DNA of 64,000 bases from Streptomyces sp. MUM 178J. GTDB taxonomy: Bacteria > Actinomycetota > Actinomycetes > Streptomycetales > Streptomycetaceae. Positions 26,810 through 35,023 of this stretch are shown piece after piece (within the stretch, counting starts at the first letter, position 1; each line of letters begins with the position of its first letter). Location of the stretch: positions 1 to 64,000 of the forward strand of contig NZ_JADWYQ010000025.1 of the NCBI RefSeq assembly GCF_022414575.1, written 5' to 3'. A program made the position numbers and the translations under genes. The notes beneath the pieces are model-generated. The model did not search any database, was not told the DNA's origin, and saw nothing but the letters and a program-made list of their open reading frames with translations.

Positions 26810-28984
26810 ATGACCCACGCAGACCGCTCGGATCTCCGGGCCTCCGCCGACGCAGTCCTCGCCCGCCTGGTATCGGACACGACGGGCACAGCCCGGCTGC
26901 GCGATGACCAGTGGCGGGCGATCGAGGCGCTCGTCGCCGACAGGCGCCGCGCTCTGGTCGTCCAGCGCACCGGCTGGGGCAAGTCCGCCGTCTACTTCGT
27001 CGCGACGTCGCTGCTGCGGGAGCGCGGCAGCGGACCGACCGTGATCGTCTCCCCGCTGCTGGCCCTGATGCGCAATCAGGTGGAGGCGGCGGCGCGCGCG
27101 GGCATCCGCGCCCGCACGATCAACTCGTCGAACACGGAGGAGTGGGAGACGGTCAACGCGGAGGTCGCCGCCGGCGAGGTGGATGTGCTGCTGGTCAGCC
27201 CCGAACGGCTGAACAACCCGGACTTCAGAGATCAGGTGCTGCCCAGGCTGGCCGCGGCGACCGGGCTGCTCGTGGTGGACGAGGCGCACTGCATCTCCGA
27301 CTGGGGCCATGACTTCCGGCCCGACTACCGCCGGCTGCGCACGATGCTGGCGGACCTGCCGTCCGGGGTCCCGGTGCTCGCGACCACCGCCACCGCCAAT
27401 GCGCGGGTCACGGCCGACGTCGCGGAGCAGTTGGGCACGGGAGCGGACACGGACGCCCTGGTGCTGCGGGGGCCCCTCGACCGGGAGAGTCTGAGCCTGA
27501 GCGTGCTCCAGCTGCCCGATGCAGCGACCCGGCTCGCCTGGCTCGCCGACCACCTCGGCGAGTTGCCGGGCTCCGGCATCGTCTACACGCTCACGGTCGC
27601 CGCGGCCGAGGAGGTGACCGCGTATCTGCGTCAGTGCGGGCACACGGTCGCGTCCTACACGGGCCGCACCGAGGACGCGGACCGCCGCCAGGCCGAGGAG
27701 GATCTGCTCGGCAACCGCGTCAAAGCCCTGATCGCGACGTCCGCGCTGGGCATGGGATTCGACAAGCCCGATCTGGGTTTCGTGGTGCACCTGGGGTCGC
27801 CGTCCTCGCCGATCGCCTACTACCAGCAGGTCGGCAGGGCGGGCCGCGGCGTTGAGCATGCCGAGGTGCTGCTGCTGCCCGGCAGGGAAGACGAGGCGAT
27901 CTGGCGGTACTTCGCCTCGGTGGCCTTCCCTCCCGAAGAGCTGGTGCGTCGCACGCTGGACGTGTTGGGGCAGTCGGAGCGGCCGCTGTCGCTGCCGGCC
28001 CTGGAGCCGCTGGTCGAGCTGCGCCGCACGCGGCTGGAGACGATGCTCAAGGTCCTCGATGTGGACGGTGCGGTCCGGCGGGTGAAGGGCGGCTGGACGT
28101 CCACGGGGCAGGCGTGGACGTACGACTCCGACCGCTACGCCTGGGTGGCGCGCCAGCGCGCGGCCGAGCAGCAGGCGATGCGCGACTACGCCGGCTCGAC
28201 CGGCTGCCGGATGGAGTTTCTCCGCCGTCAGCTCGATGACGAGGCCGCCGCCCCGTGTGGCCGCTGTGACAACTGCTCGGGTGTCAGGTTCAGCGACAAG
28301 GTGTCCGCGAGTGCCCTGGACGCGGCGCGCGGCGAGCTGAGCCGACCGGGTGTGGAAGTGGAGCCGCGCAAGATGTGGCCCACCGGCATGGCCGCGGTGG
28401 GAGTGAACGTCAAGGGACGCATTCCCGAAGGGGAACAGGCCTTCGCGGGAAGGGCGTTGGGAAGGCTCTCCGACATCGGCTGGGGGAACCGGCTGCGTCC
28501 GCTGCTGGCGCCTCAGTCCGCCGACGGCCCGGTGCCCGGGGATGTGGTGGATGCCGTGGTGTCGGTCCTGGCCGACTGGGCGAAGGGGCCGGGCGGCTGG
28601 GCCTCCGGGGAGGCGGACGCGCCCGCCCGCCCCGCCGGGGTGGTCTCCATGGCCTCGTACAGCAGGCCCGAGTTGATCGCATCGCTGGCCGACCGGATTG
28701 CTCAGGTGGGACGGATGCCGCTGCTCGGCTCTGTCGAGTACGCGCCGCAGGCACCGGAGTCAGGGCCGCCGCCCCGCAGCAACAGCGCACAGCGTGTGCG
28801 GGCCTTGCACGAAGCGTTTATCGTGCCGCAGGGGCTGGCCGGGGCGCTGGCCGCGGCGGACGGGCCGGTGCTCCTCGTCGACGACTTCTCGGACACGGGC
28901 TGGACGTTGGCGGTAGCTGCCCGGCTGCTGCGCAGAGCCGGTGCGAGAGGGGTGTTTCCTCTGGTCCTGGCCGTGCAAGCGTGA
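26810..28984 (+). CDS. RecQ-family DNA helicase with phosphoribosyltransferase-like C-terminus
   Basis: The protein has 724 residues. SF2 motifs include GWGKSAVYF (I), DEAHC (II), TTATAN (III) and QQVGRAGR (VI). The RecQ zinc site is C...CGRCDNC near residue 480. Instead of an HRDC domain, the last ~150 residues are phosphoribosyltransferase-like, with a PRPP-loop motif [14 protein letters not shown] at ~685-698. This resembles ComF-type PRTases. The enzyme should unwind DNA during repair; the role of the PRTase part is unknown. The ATG at 26810 follows closely after GGAG; starts further upstream are possible. It is divergent from the DUF4192 gene. Confidence 0.9.
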   Translation: MTHADRSDLRASADAVLARLVSDTTGTARLRDDQWRAIEALVADRRRALVVQRTGWGKSAVYFVATSLLRERGSGPTVIVSPLLALMRNQVEAAARAGIRARTINSSNTEEWETVNAEVAAGEVDVLLVSPERLNNPDFRDQVLPRLAAATGLLVVDEAHCISDWGHDFRPDYRRLRTMLADLPSGVPVLATTATANARVTADVAEQLGTGADTDALVLRGPLDRESLSLSVLQLPDAATRLAWLADHLGELPGSGIVYTLTVAAAEEVTAYLRQCGHTVASYTGRTEDADRRQAEEDLLGNRVKALIATSALGMGFDKPDLGFVVHLGSPSSPIAYYQQVGRAGRGVEHAEVLLLPGREDEAIWRYFASVAFPPEELVRRTLDVLGQSERPLSLPALEPLVELRRTRLETMLKVLDVDGAVRRVKGGWTSTGQAWTYDSDRYAWVARQRAAEQQAMRDYAGSTGCRMEFLRRQLDDEAAAPCGRCDNCSGVRFSDKVSASALDAARGELSRPGVEVEPRKMWPTGMAAVGVNVKGRIPEGEQAFAGRALGRLSDIGWGNRLRPLLAPQSADGPVPGDVVDAVVSVLADWAKGPGGWASGEADAPARPAGVVSMASYSRPELIASLADRIAQVGRMPLLGSVEYAPQAPESGPPPRSNSAQRVRALHEAFIVPQGLAGALAAADGPVLLVDDFSDTGWTLAVAARLLRRAGARGVFPLVLAVQA

Positions 28985-29055
28985 CCCAAGGGGTGACAAG
29001 CGAGGTGACTGGGCAGGAATATGAGAGTCAAACCAGCCGATTACCGTCGGCGTTC

Positions 29056-29100
29056 CCCAATTGCTCGTTGCCGCATGCCGATGCGCCCGCAAGAATTGGG
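29056..29100. terminator. Imperfect stem-loop after the recQ-type gene
   Basis: CCCAATT (29056-29062) and AATTGGG (29094-29100) form the outer stem, and CGCAT/ATGCG an inner stem around GCCG. It lies 72 nt after the helicase stop and could end transcription or shape the next leader. Confidence 0.5.
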
Positions 29101-29205
29101 ATGCTCCCCGCACGGCATATGAGCGGTCTGGATGGGCCGTGCTGAGGTGTGCCCTGCCCTGCCCGACCCTGCCCGCACTCTGGGCGCGTATGCGAAGGGA
29201 GGACC

Positions 29206-29835
29206 GTGACCTTCGGATTCGCCCCGTCTCCAGCCACTTCGATCAGCGCTCCGACCCACGTCGCCAGTCATGTCGCCCGACTGCTCGAGCCCGCCGAGTG
29301 GTCGGCAGCCGGGATTCCGCTGCTGCGCAACCCTCGCGACGTGGTGAGCGGACTGCACGCCCGCCATCGGCCCGTGCCGGAGACGGCCGTCGTCGCCGTG
29401 CTCGACCACGAGGAACGGCTCGCCGCGAGTGCGTCGTTCACCCGGCGCGCCTCGGCAGCCGACGGCTGGGAGTTCCGGAACGCCCTGCTGGTCCACCTCC
29501 GCCGGGTCATCCCGCACGATCTGCGGCGGCGTGAGCCGGTGCGCACGGCGGTGCTGCTCTACTGCCGCGAGGGCGATGAGCGGTGGACCGAGGAGGACGG
29601 GGCCTGGATGTGGGGCCTGCGGGACGCCTGCACCCTGCACGGGCTGCGCTGTGGGGCCTACATCACGCTGACCCGCGGCGGCTGGCAGGTGCTGGGCGAG
29701 GGGCGCGGCGGACGCCGGCCCAGCTCCTCCTCACAGCCAATGGATCTGGCCGACTCCATGGCCCGGCCCCCGGCGACGGCGGTGCGCACCGCCAGCGGCG
29801 CCGCCGAGGCTCTACGGCGCACGGCGGCACGCTGA
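29206..29835 (+). CDS. Conserved hypothetical protein
   Basis: The protein has 209 residues and no function that I recognise. It has no signal peptide or membrane helix. Visible features are an alpha/beta-like pattern with TAVVAVLDHEERLAAS and RTAVLLYCREGDERW, a tryptophan-rich patch (WTEEDGAWMWGLRDA) and a Pro/Ser/Ala-rich C-terminus. The GTG at 29206 has a clear AGGGAGG about 4 nt upstream, which decides the start. It follows the recQ-type helicase by 221 bp with a stem-loop between, so it may have its own promoter. Codon use is like its neighbours. Confidence 0.75.
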   Translation: MTFGFAPSPATSISAPTHVASHVARLLEPAEWSAAGIPLLRNPRDVVSGLHARHRPVPETAVVAVLDHEERLAASASFTRRASAADGWEFRNALLVHLRRVIPHDLRRREPVRTAVLLYCREGDERWTEEDGAWMWGLRDACTLHGLRCGAYITLTRGGWQVLGEGRGGRRPSSSSQPMDLADSMARPPATAVRTASGAAEALRRTAAR

Positions 29836-30094
29836 AGGCACCCGGCCGATTGAGACCCGGCTGGGCCCCGGCCGACTGCCCGGCGTGTGCAGGGCACACC
29901 CGGCACAGCCGACGGGCGGGGCGGTGCTCTCCGGCCCGGGGCGCGCCGGGGCCTCGGTGCGCCCCTCCGCCCCCGCGGGCAGCCTGAGCACGCCGGATCG
30001 CAGAGGATCCGGTCCGGAGGAACCGCTCGCGCCGAGCCGTCGGGCGCGGCCGTGACCGCGACGGTCACGGCCCCGGGCCGGACGGTGCGGACGC

Positions 30095-30712
30095 TCAGAC
30101 GCCCGCAGCGAGCACGGCGTTGATCCTCTTGGGATCACCGCACACGATCAGCAGGGCTGCGGCCTTCTTCAGTGCGGCCGGAAGAGCCTGACCGGCGGCG
30201 TCGTCGGGACCTGAGTTGACCGCCACGACCACGACGGGACGAGTGGCGGCACGGTCGGCCAGGGCGGCGTCCGCGTAGAAGACGTCGTCGCCTGCGTCGT
30301 GCTGGGCCCAGTAGGCGGCTTCACCGAAGGACAGCTCATGAGCGGCCCAGGGGTGCTGTTCACCGGTGGTGAACACCAGGAGGTCGCCTGGGGACCGCCC
30401 GGAGTCAAGCAGCAGATCGACTGCCTCGCCCGCGGCGTCGAGCGCGCCGTCGGCGGAGGCGGGAATCAGCTGGATCTGCGGCAGGGAACGATTCTCCTGC
30501 TGGGGCTGCCGGGGCTTCCCAGCGTTGCTGTGGGTGCGCTGCGGCGGCGTGGGCCTGGCCGGGCCGGGGCCCGGGTGGCCAGGACGCGGCGATGCCGCGG
30601 AACGCGGACCGGGTACGGGGCGAGGGGTCGGCGCGGTCCGGCCTGCTGCCGGAGTGGCGCGGGGACCCTGGGCACTCTCGTGAATCTGAGGCTCCTCGGG
30701 AATGAGAGGCAT
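30095..30712 (-). CDS. Hypothetical protein with Pro-rich N-terminus and UvrD-helicase-C-like segment
   Basis: The protein has 205 residues. The first ~75 are Pro/Gly/Arg-rich and probably disordered. The rest (GDLLVFTTGEQHPWAAHE, GDDVFYADAA, VVVVAVNSGP, ALLIVCGDP) resembles the final helicase subdomain of UvrD/Rep-like proteins, which ends with checks on VVVLAVN-type strands. No Walker A or other helicase motifs are present, so it would be an inactive, stand-alone relic or a partner. The ATG at 30712 has TAGACA 7 nt upstream (leaderless); an ATG at 30748 is an alternative. The similarity is my reading and needs a profile search. Confidence 0.6.
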   Translation of the reverse strand: MPLIPEEPQIHESAQGPRATPAAGRTAPTPRPVPGPRSAASPRPGHPGPGPARPTPPQRTHSNAGKPRQPQQENRSLPQIQLIPASADGALDAAGEAVDLLLDSGRSPGDLLVFTTGEQHPWAAHELSFGEAAYWAQHDAGDDVFYADAALADRAATRPVVVVAVNSGPDDAAGQALPAALKKAAALLIVCGDPKRINAVLAAGV

Positions 30713-30795
30713 GGGTGGATGTCTATCAAATGCCGCTGCTGTAGGCATCGGCGGGTGGGTACATGAGTGCGACCGGCTCTGGTCAGGAGTTCAGG

Positions 30796-31497
30796 TCAGA
30801 AGTCGAATCCCAGCTGTCCCCCGTCTTCTAGCTCGTCCCCCGCGACCACGACGCGGACCCTCTTGAGGTGCCGCCACCGGGGCAGCGCATCGAGATACGA
30901 CCACGACAGCCGGTGATGGGGCGTGGGTCCCCACTCCGCGAGCGCCGCTTTGTGCACAGGCGAGGGGTACCCGGCATTGGCGGCGAAACCGAAGGGGGCG
31001 AACTCCCCCTGCAGTTCGGCCATCATCGCGTCCCTGCGCACCTTGGCGATCACCGAGGCGGCGGCGACCGCGACACAGGACCGGTCTCCCTTGATCACCG
31101 TACGCACCTGCCACGGCCGGCCGAGATAGTCGTGCTTGCCGTCGAGGATGACGGCGTCGGGGCGTACAGGCAGCCCCTCCAGCGCACGGACGGCCGCGAG
31201 GCGCAGGGAAGCGGTCATGCCCAGTTCGTCGATCTCCCGGGGCGACGCATGCCCCAGAGCATGACAGGTGACCCAGTCCTCCAGCAGCGCGGCGAGCTCC
31301 GTACGGCGCTTCGGGCTGAGCAGTTTGGAGTCGGTCAGCCCGGCGGGCGGCCGGCGGAGTCCCGTTATGGCCGCGCACACCGTGACAGGCCCCGCCCATG
31401 CCCCGCGTCCGACCTCGTCGACGCCTGCGACGATCTTCGCGCCGGTGATCGCCCTGATCGAGCGCTCGACTGTGTGGGTGGGTGGTTCGTACGCCAT
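30796..31497 (-). CDS. rnhB: Ribonuclease HII
   Basis: The 233-residue enzyme cuts the RNA strand of RNA-DNA hybrids and single ribonucleotides in DNA. The first catalytic motif is GVDEVGRG (Asp27, Glu28). The later acidic residue lies in [13 protein letters not shown], and [21 protein letters not shown] is the family's C-terminal core. Length is normal for the family. I chose the ATG at 31497, where the protein matches family N-termini; no ribosome site is visible and TACCCT lies 10 nt upstream. The neighbouring 448-bp gap has no gene. It fits the DNA-maintenance theme of the region. Confidence 0.94.
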   Translation of the reverse strand: MAYEPPTHTVERSIRAITGAKIVAGVDEVGRGAWAGPVTVCAAITGLRRPPAGLTDSKLLSPKRRTELAALLEDWVTCHALGHASPREIDELGMTASLRLAAVRALEGLPVRPDAVILDGKHDYLGRPWQVRTVIKGDRSCVAVAAASVIAKVRRDAMMAELQGEFAPFGFAANAGYPSPVHKAALAEWGPTPHHRLSWSYLDALPRWRHLKRVRVVVAGDELEDGGQLGFDF

Positions 31498-31945
31498 GGC
31501 GCCAGCAAGGGTACGCCGCCGCCCCCGTCGGGCGACAACCGGATTCGGGTAGCGGCGGCCGGGGCCCGCTCGGCCGGCGCGCGGAGCGAGCGGCGACACA
31601 GCGACCCGGTCGATCGTCTCCGTGAGGTCGCGGTCGCACCCTTCGCGTCCGCACACCTTCGATCGGCACATCATCAGTCCAGGAACGACTTTGAGAACGA
31701 GGCCGCCACAGGCGTCGGCTTGCATGTTTCCATCCGAGATTCAGCGGTGCACCGCCCTGGCAAGGAGCCGAGCAGGGAGCTCGACCACCCCGCAGGCCGT
31801 CGCCTGATGGATCTCTCGGCCATCAGAGTGTCGCACTCGTGAACCACTGCACCCGGCGCGAAGTGGCCGTCGCGCCTTCTCCGTTGCCGCGTCGGCAGCG
31901 CTCTTCGCCCCACGGTTGCGGAGCACCCGGGCTCGCCGCGCCGAC
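31498..31945. other. 448-bp intergenic stretch, no gene recognised
   Basis: The stretch lies between the ADP-ribosylglycohydrolase stop and the rnhB start, both on the minus strand. The only clear structure is a 7-bp hairpin, CTGATGG/CCATCAG (31804-31826), which may terminate the hydrolase transcript. The part nearer rnhB presumably holds its promoter. Confidence 0.6.
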
Positions 31946-32854
31946 TCAGACCGCCCGGGTCGGGAGCCAGGACGGCAGGGGCTCGGTGCGGGCCAGCCAG
32001 GCGGCCGGAGGGGCCCCCGGATCGGACGCCGCGGTGACGCCGCAGGCGATGGCGCAGGTCGTGTCCACGTCGCCGCCGACCTGGGCCGTGGTCCAGAAGA
32101 CCCGTTCGAAGTCGCCGAGGCCGCGCGCGGCGGACCACAGGGCGAACGGCACGGTGTCGTGCGCGCTGGTACGTCGGCCGCTGCCCAGCACCGCGGCGAC
32201 GGTCCCGGCGTCGCTGTAGTCGAGCATGTCCCGCGCCCGCCGGAGCCCCGCGCCGACTGCGCTGCGCGGCACCAGGGCGATCACCCCGTCGAGGAGTTCC
32301 TCCGGGGCCGGGGGGCCTTGGGGGGCCGCGGCGAGGGCGGCCGCCGCGGCCACGGCCATGGCGCCGACCACCGCTTCGCGGTGCTGATGGGTGGTGTACG
32401 AGGAGATCTCGGCCTGGTGCGTCGCCTGCTCGGGGTCGTCCGCGTACCACGCGCCCAGCGGCGCGATGCGCATCGCCGAGCCGTTCCCCCACGAGCCCTG
32501 GCCCTTGAAGAGCCCGGCGGCCAGCTCCCGCCAGTCGCCGCCCTCTCTGATCAGCCGCAGCATACGGTTGACCGCTGGTCCGTACCCCCGGTCGAAGTCG
32601 TGGTGCTCGGCGAAGGAGGCGGCAAGCCTGTCCTGGTCCACACGGCCGTGGGCGGCCAGCACGGCCAGCACCGAACAGGCCATCTCTGTGTCGTCGGTCC
32701 ACTGCCAGGGGCCGGCCGGCAGCTCGTGCCGTCTGAGCAGCGGATAGTACGAGGGAACGAAGAACTGGGAGCCCAGGGCGTCTCCCACGGACAGTCCGCG
32801 CAGGCTGCCCAGTGCGCGTTCGAAGCGCCGGTCGCGAGAGGAGTCAGCGGTCAT
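31946..32854 (-). CDS. ADP-ribosylglycohydrolase family protein
   Basis: The protein has 302 residues. It has the family's bi-magnesium motifs: GLSVGDALGSQF near the N-terminus, WTDDTEMACSV (~52-62) and GGDVDTTCAIACG near the C-terminus. The acidic residues of these motifs bind two metal ions. Relatives remove ADP-ribose from proteins or nucleic acids, DraG being the best known; the substrate here is unknown. The ATG has GGCAGGAAG directly upstream. It starts 12 bp after the histidine phosphatase stop, so the two probably form an operon. Confidence 0.9.
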   Translation of the reverse strand: MTADSSRDRRFERALGSLRGLSVGDALGSQFFVPSYYPLLRRHELPAGPWQWTDDTEMACSVLAVLAAHGRVDQDRLAASFAEHHDFDRGYGPAVNRMLRLIREGGDWRELAAGLFKGQGSWGNGSAMRIAPLGAWYADDPEQATHQAEISSYTTHQHREAVVGAMAVAAAAALAAAPQGPPAPEELLDGVIALVPRSAVGAGLRRARDMLDYSDAGTVAAVLGSGRRTSAHDTVPFALWSAARGLGDFERVFWTTAQVGGDVDTTCAIACGVTAASDPGAPPAAWLARTEPLPSWLPTRAV

Positions 32855-32866
32855 CTTCCTGCCACT

Positions 32867-33526
32867 CTAACCGGTGACACCGTACGGTTCGGGAGTACGC
32901 CACCGCTCGAACGGCCGGTCCAACGTGTACCGTCCGTCGTCACCCAGCTCCAGCATCCGGGTCTCTCCGTTGCTGGGATTGGACAGACACTCGAATTCCG
33001 CGACCGTCCAGTGGAACCAGCGCATGCAGAACAGCCGCATGGTCAGTCCATGGGTGACCAGCAGGACGTTCGGCGGGTGGTCCGGGTCCTCGAAGCTGCG
33101 GAAGAGGCTCTCCAGGAAGGCCCCGACCCGGTCGTAGACGTCGGCGCCGGACTCCCCCTGCGCGAACCGGTAGAAGAAGTGGCCGTAGGCGTCCCGGTAC
33201 GCCTTCTGCAGGCGCACGTCCTCCCGGTCCTGCCAGTTCCCCCAGTCCTGCTCGCGCAGCCGGGGCTCCTCCCTGATCCTCACCAGCCCCGTGTCGAGGC
33301 CGAACGCCTGAAAGGTCTGGTGGGTGCGACGGTAGGGCGAGACATAGACGCTGACGCGCTCCCGTCCGAACAGCCCACGCAGCCGGGCGCCGGTCCGCTC
33401 GGCCTGCGCCCGTCCGGCGGCGGTCAGCCCGAGGGCGTGGTCCGGCACACGCTCGTACACGGAGTCGTCGGCGTTGCCCTCCGACTCCCCGTGCCGGACG
33501 AGGACGATGCGTCGCGGTCGTGCCAT
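32867..33526 (-). CDS. Histidine phosphatase (phosphoglycerate-mutase-like) family protein
   Basis: The protein has 219 residues. The RHGE motif (LVRHGESEG, His ~12) provides the phospho-accepting histidine. A second catalytic histidine is in LLVTHGLTM near residue 150, and SPYRRTHQT holds the phosphate pocket. Such enzymes hydrolyse small phosphoesters or nucleotide derivatives; specificity cannot be read. The ATG at 33526 has TAGAGT 7 nt upstream and no ribosome site, so it is probably leaderless; a GTG two codons earlier is an alternative. It is followed after 12 bp by the ADP-ribosylglycohydrolase gene, suggesting linked work on ADP-ribose-type compounds. Confidence 0.88.
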   Translation of the reverse strand: MARPRRIVLVRHGESEGNADDSVYERVPDHALGLTAAGRAQAERTGARLRGLFGRERVSVYVSPYRRTHQTFQAFGLDTGLVRIREEPRLREQDWGNWQDREDVRLQKAYRDAYGHFFYRFAQGESGADVYDRVGAFLESLFRSFEDPDHPPNVLLVTHGLTMRLFCMRWFHWTVAEFECLSNPSNGETRMLELGDDGRYTLDRPFERWRTPEPYGVTG

Positions 33527-33680
33527 GGTCACGACTCTAAGTGGCTCCAGGTCGGGCCGAGCGGTGCACCCGGACCCAGACGGCGTACGCGCGGGCAGTC
33601 GCGAGCGGCGCCCGGGCGGCTCCGGCGCGGCCCGCCGGCAGCCCCCGGCGACCGGGCGGGGCGGTCCCCAGGTGAGCCGC

Positions 33681-34286
33681 TCAGACCGTCCAGGACGCCT
33701 CGAGCTCCACGACGTCCCCGGTCAGAGCCTCGATGTCCGCCTCCGTCTGGGTCCGCAGCAGCAGCCGCTCCACCCGCTCCACTCGGTACTTCCCGTGCTC
33801 CGCCGCTGATTCCCACATCGACATCACCAGGAACTCGTTTCCGGGCGCTTCACCGAACAGCCCGCGCACCATCCCGGGAGACCCGGCCATGGCCGGATTC
33901 CACACCTTCTCCTGCATCAGGGCGTAGTGTTCCACCCGCTCCTCGCGCACCTTGCTGTGAGCGACCCGGACGACGTCCACACCGGTGAAACGGGGCTCAA
34001 AGCCGGTCTTGACATCGAATCTATGCTCGAACAGCTTGACCTGGCCGTCCTTGAAGGTGCCCGACTGGGCAGAGGCGAGTCGGTCGTGCGATCGCGCCAT
34101 GAAGGAGTCGTAGAACGCCCGGCTCTCCCAGAAGGCGAAGACATGGGCGACATCCGGCCTCGCCCTGCTCCATCCACCCCCCTGTCCCCGGAATCCCGGC
34201 TCGCCCAGCAGCCCCGCCCACTTCCGCTGCCCCCGTTCGAACCCTCGACGGTCCATCACGGTGCAGCGAATCCACTTCACCAGCAC
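33681..34286 (-). CDS. YdbC-like (DUF4937) protein with tandem ABM-like halves
   Basis: The protein has 201 residues. It begins VLVKWIRCTV, typical of YdbC-like proteins. Two similar halves are seen: GFRGQGGGWSR...VFAFWESRAFYDSFM and GMVRGLFGEAP...LVMSMWESAAEHGKY. The W-x-S pattern at the end of each half is typical of antibiotic-biosynthesis-monooxygenase-like (dimeric alpha/beta barrel) folds, here apparently duplicated. No function is known to me. The GTG at 34286 has TACGAT 6 nt upstream and is probably leaderless; a GTG at 34310 is possible. It is divergent from the TerD gene, with a 65-bp gap. Confidence 0.78.
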   Translation of the reverse strand: MLVKWIRCTVMDRRGFERGQRKWAGLLGEPGFRGQGGGWSRARPDVAHVFAFWESRAFYDSFMARSHDRLASAQSGTFKDGQVKLFEHRFDVKTGFEPRFTGVDVVRVAHSKVREERVEHYALMQEKVWNPAMAGSPGMVRGLFGEAPGNEFLVMSMWESAAEHGKYRVERVERLLLRTQTEADIEALTGDVVELEASWTV

Positions 34287-34351
34287 CGCGCCATCGTACG
34301 GCCCCGGCACTCCTCCCCAGGCCAGGTCGTACGGCGGGCGGGCGTGGCAGC

Positions 34352-34942
34352 ATGGTCAACGGACCGGGGGTTCCCGGCAGTTACGGCGGCGATCGGGAGG
34401 GGCATCTGGTGAGCAGTCTCAACAAGGGGGTCCGCAAAGTGGAGGTGGCTCTCAAGTGGGATCCCAGTCCGCTGGGGGAGCCCGACCACGATCTCGACAT
34501 TGTGGCCGCCGTCTACACGACGGACGCCCCCCGTGGAGCTCCGGCGTACACCGTGCACTTCGACAGCCGTTCACCCGACGGCACGATCACTCTGACCAGG
34601 GACAGCCGCACCGGGCAGGGCTTCGGCTTCGACGAGGTCATGACCCTGGAGTTCGACCGGCTGGCCCCGGTGTACGCGCGCGTGGTGGTGGGCGTGGCCA
34701 TCCAGCAGACGGCCGGCAGGAGGGTCTTCGGCGACATAAGGAACACGCTCGTCCGGGTGCGGGAGGGATACGCGGAGCTGTCCGAGCGCGACCTCTCCGA
34801 GGTCTCCGGCGCGACCTGCGCCGTCATCGCGGAGTTCGCCCGCGACGGCGAGGGCCGCTGGTCGTTTCACGACGCGGCCAGGGGATACGACGCCGACCCG
34901 CAGTCCTTCATCTCCCTGATGGGCGCCGATTCGCCCCGATAG
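34352..34942 (+). CDS. TerD family protein
   Basis: The protein has 196 residues. The core reads SLNKGVRKVEVALKWD, then DLDIVAAVYTTDAP and GFDEVMTLEFDRL. These match the TerD/CABP beta-sandwich, which binds calcium through Asp residues. In other bacteria TerD proteins act in tellurite and stress resistance, and Streptomyces has many copies, some affecting development. The ATG at 34352 lacks an obvious ribosome site; the family region begins about residue 20, so a later start is possible. It is divergent from the YdbC-like gene and ends at a bidirectional hairpin. Confidence 0.88.
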   Translation: MVNGPGVPGSYGGDREGHLVSSLNKGVRKVEVALKWDPSPLGEPDHDLDIVAAVYTTDAPRGAPAYTVHFDSRSPDGTITLTRDSRTGQGFGFDEVMTLEFDRLAPVYARVVVGVAIQQTAGRRVFGDIRNTLVRVREGYAELSERDLSEVSGATCAVIAEFARDGEGRWSFHDAARGYDADPQSFISLMGADSPR

Positions 34943-34962
34943 CGACGCGCCCTCGGGCATGA

Positions 34963-34997
34963 GTAAGGGGCGTGGCCCCGTGGCCAACGCCCCTTAC
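34963..34997. terminator. Bidirectional terminator between TerD gene and nrdJ
   Basis: GTAAGGGGCGT (34963-34973) pairs with ACGCCCCTTAC (34987-34997) around a 13-nt loop, between convergent genes. Confidence 0.8.
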
Positions 34998-35023
34998 CTC
35001 ACCCACTCAGCTCAACTCACCGC

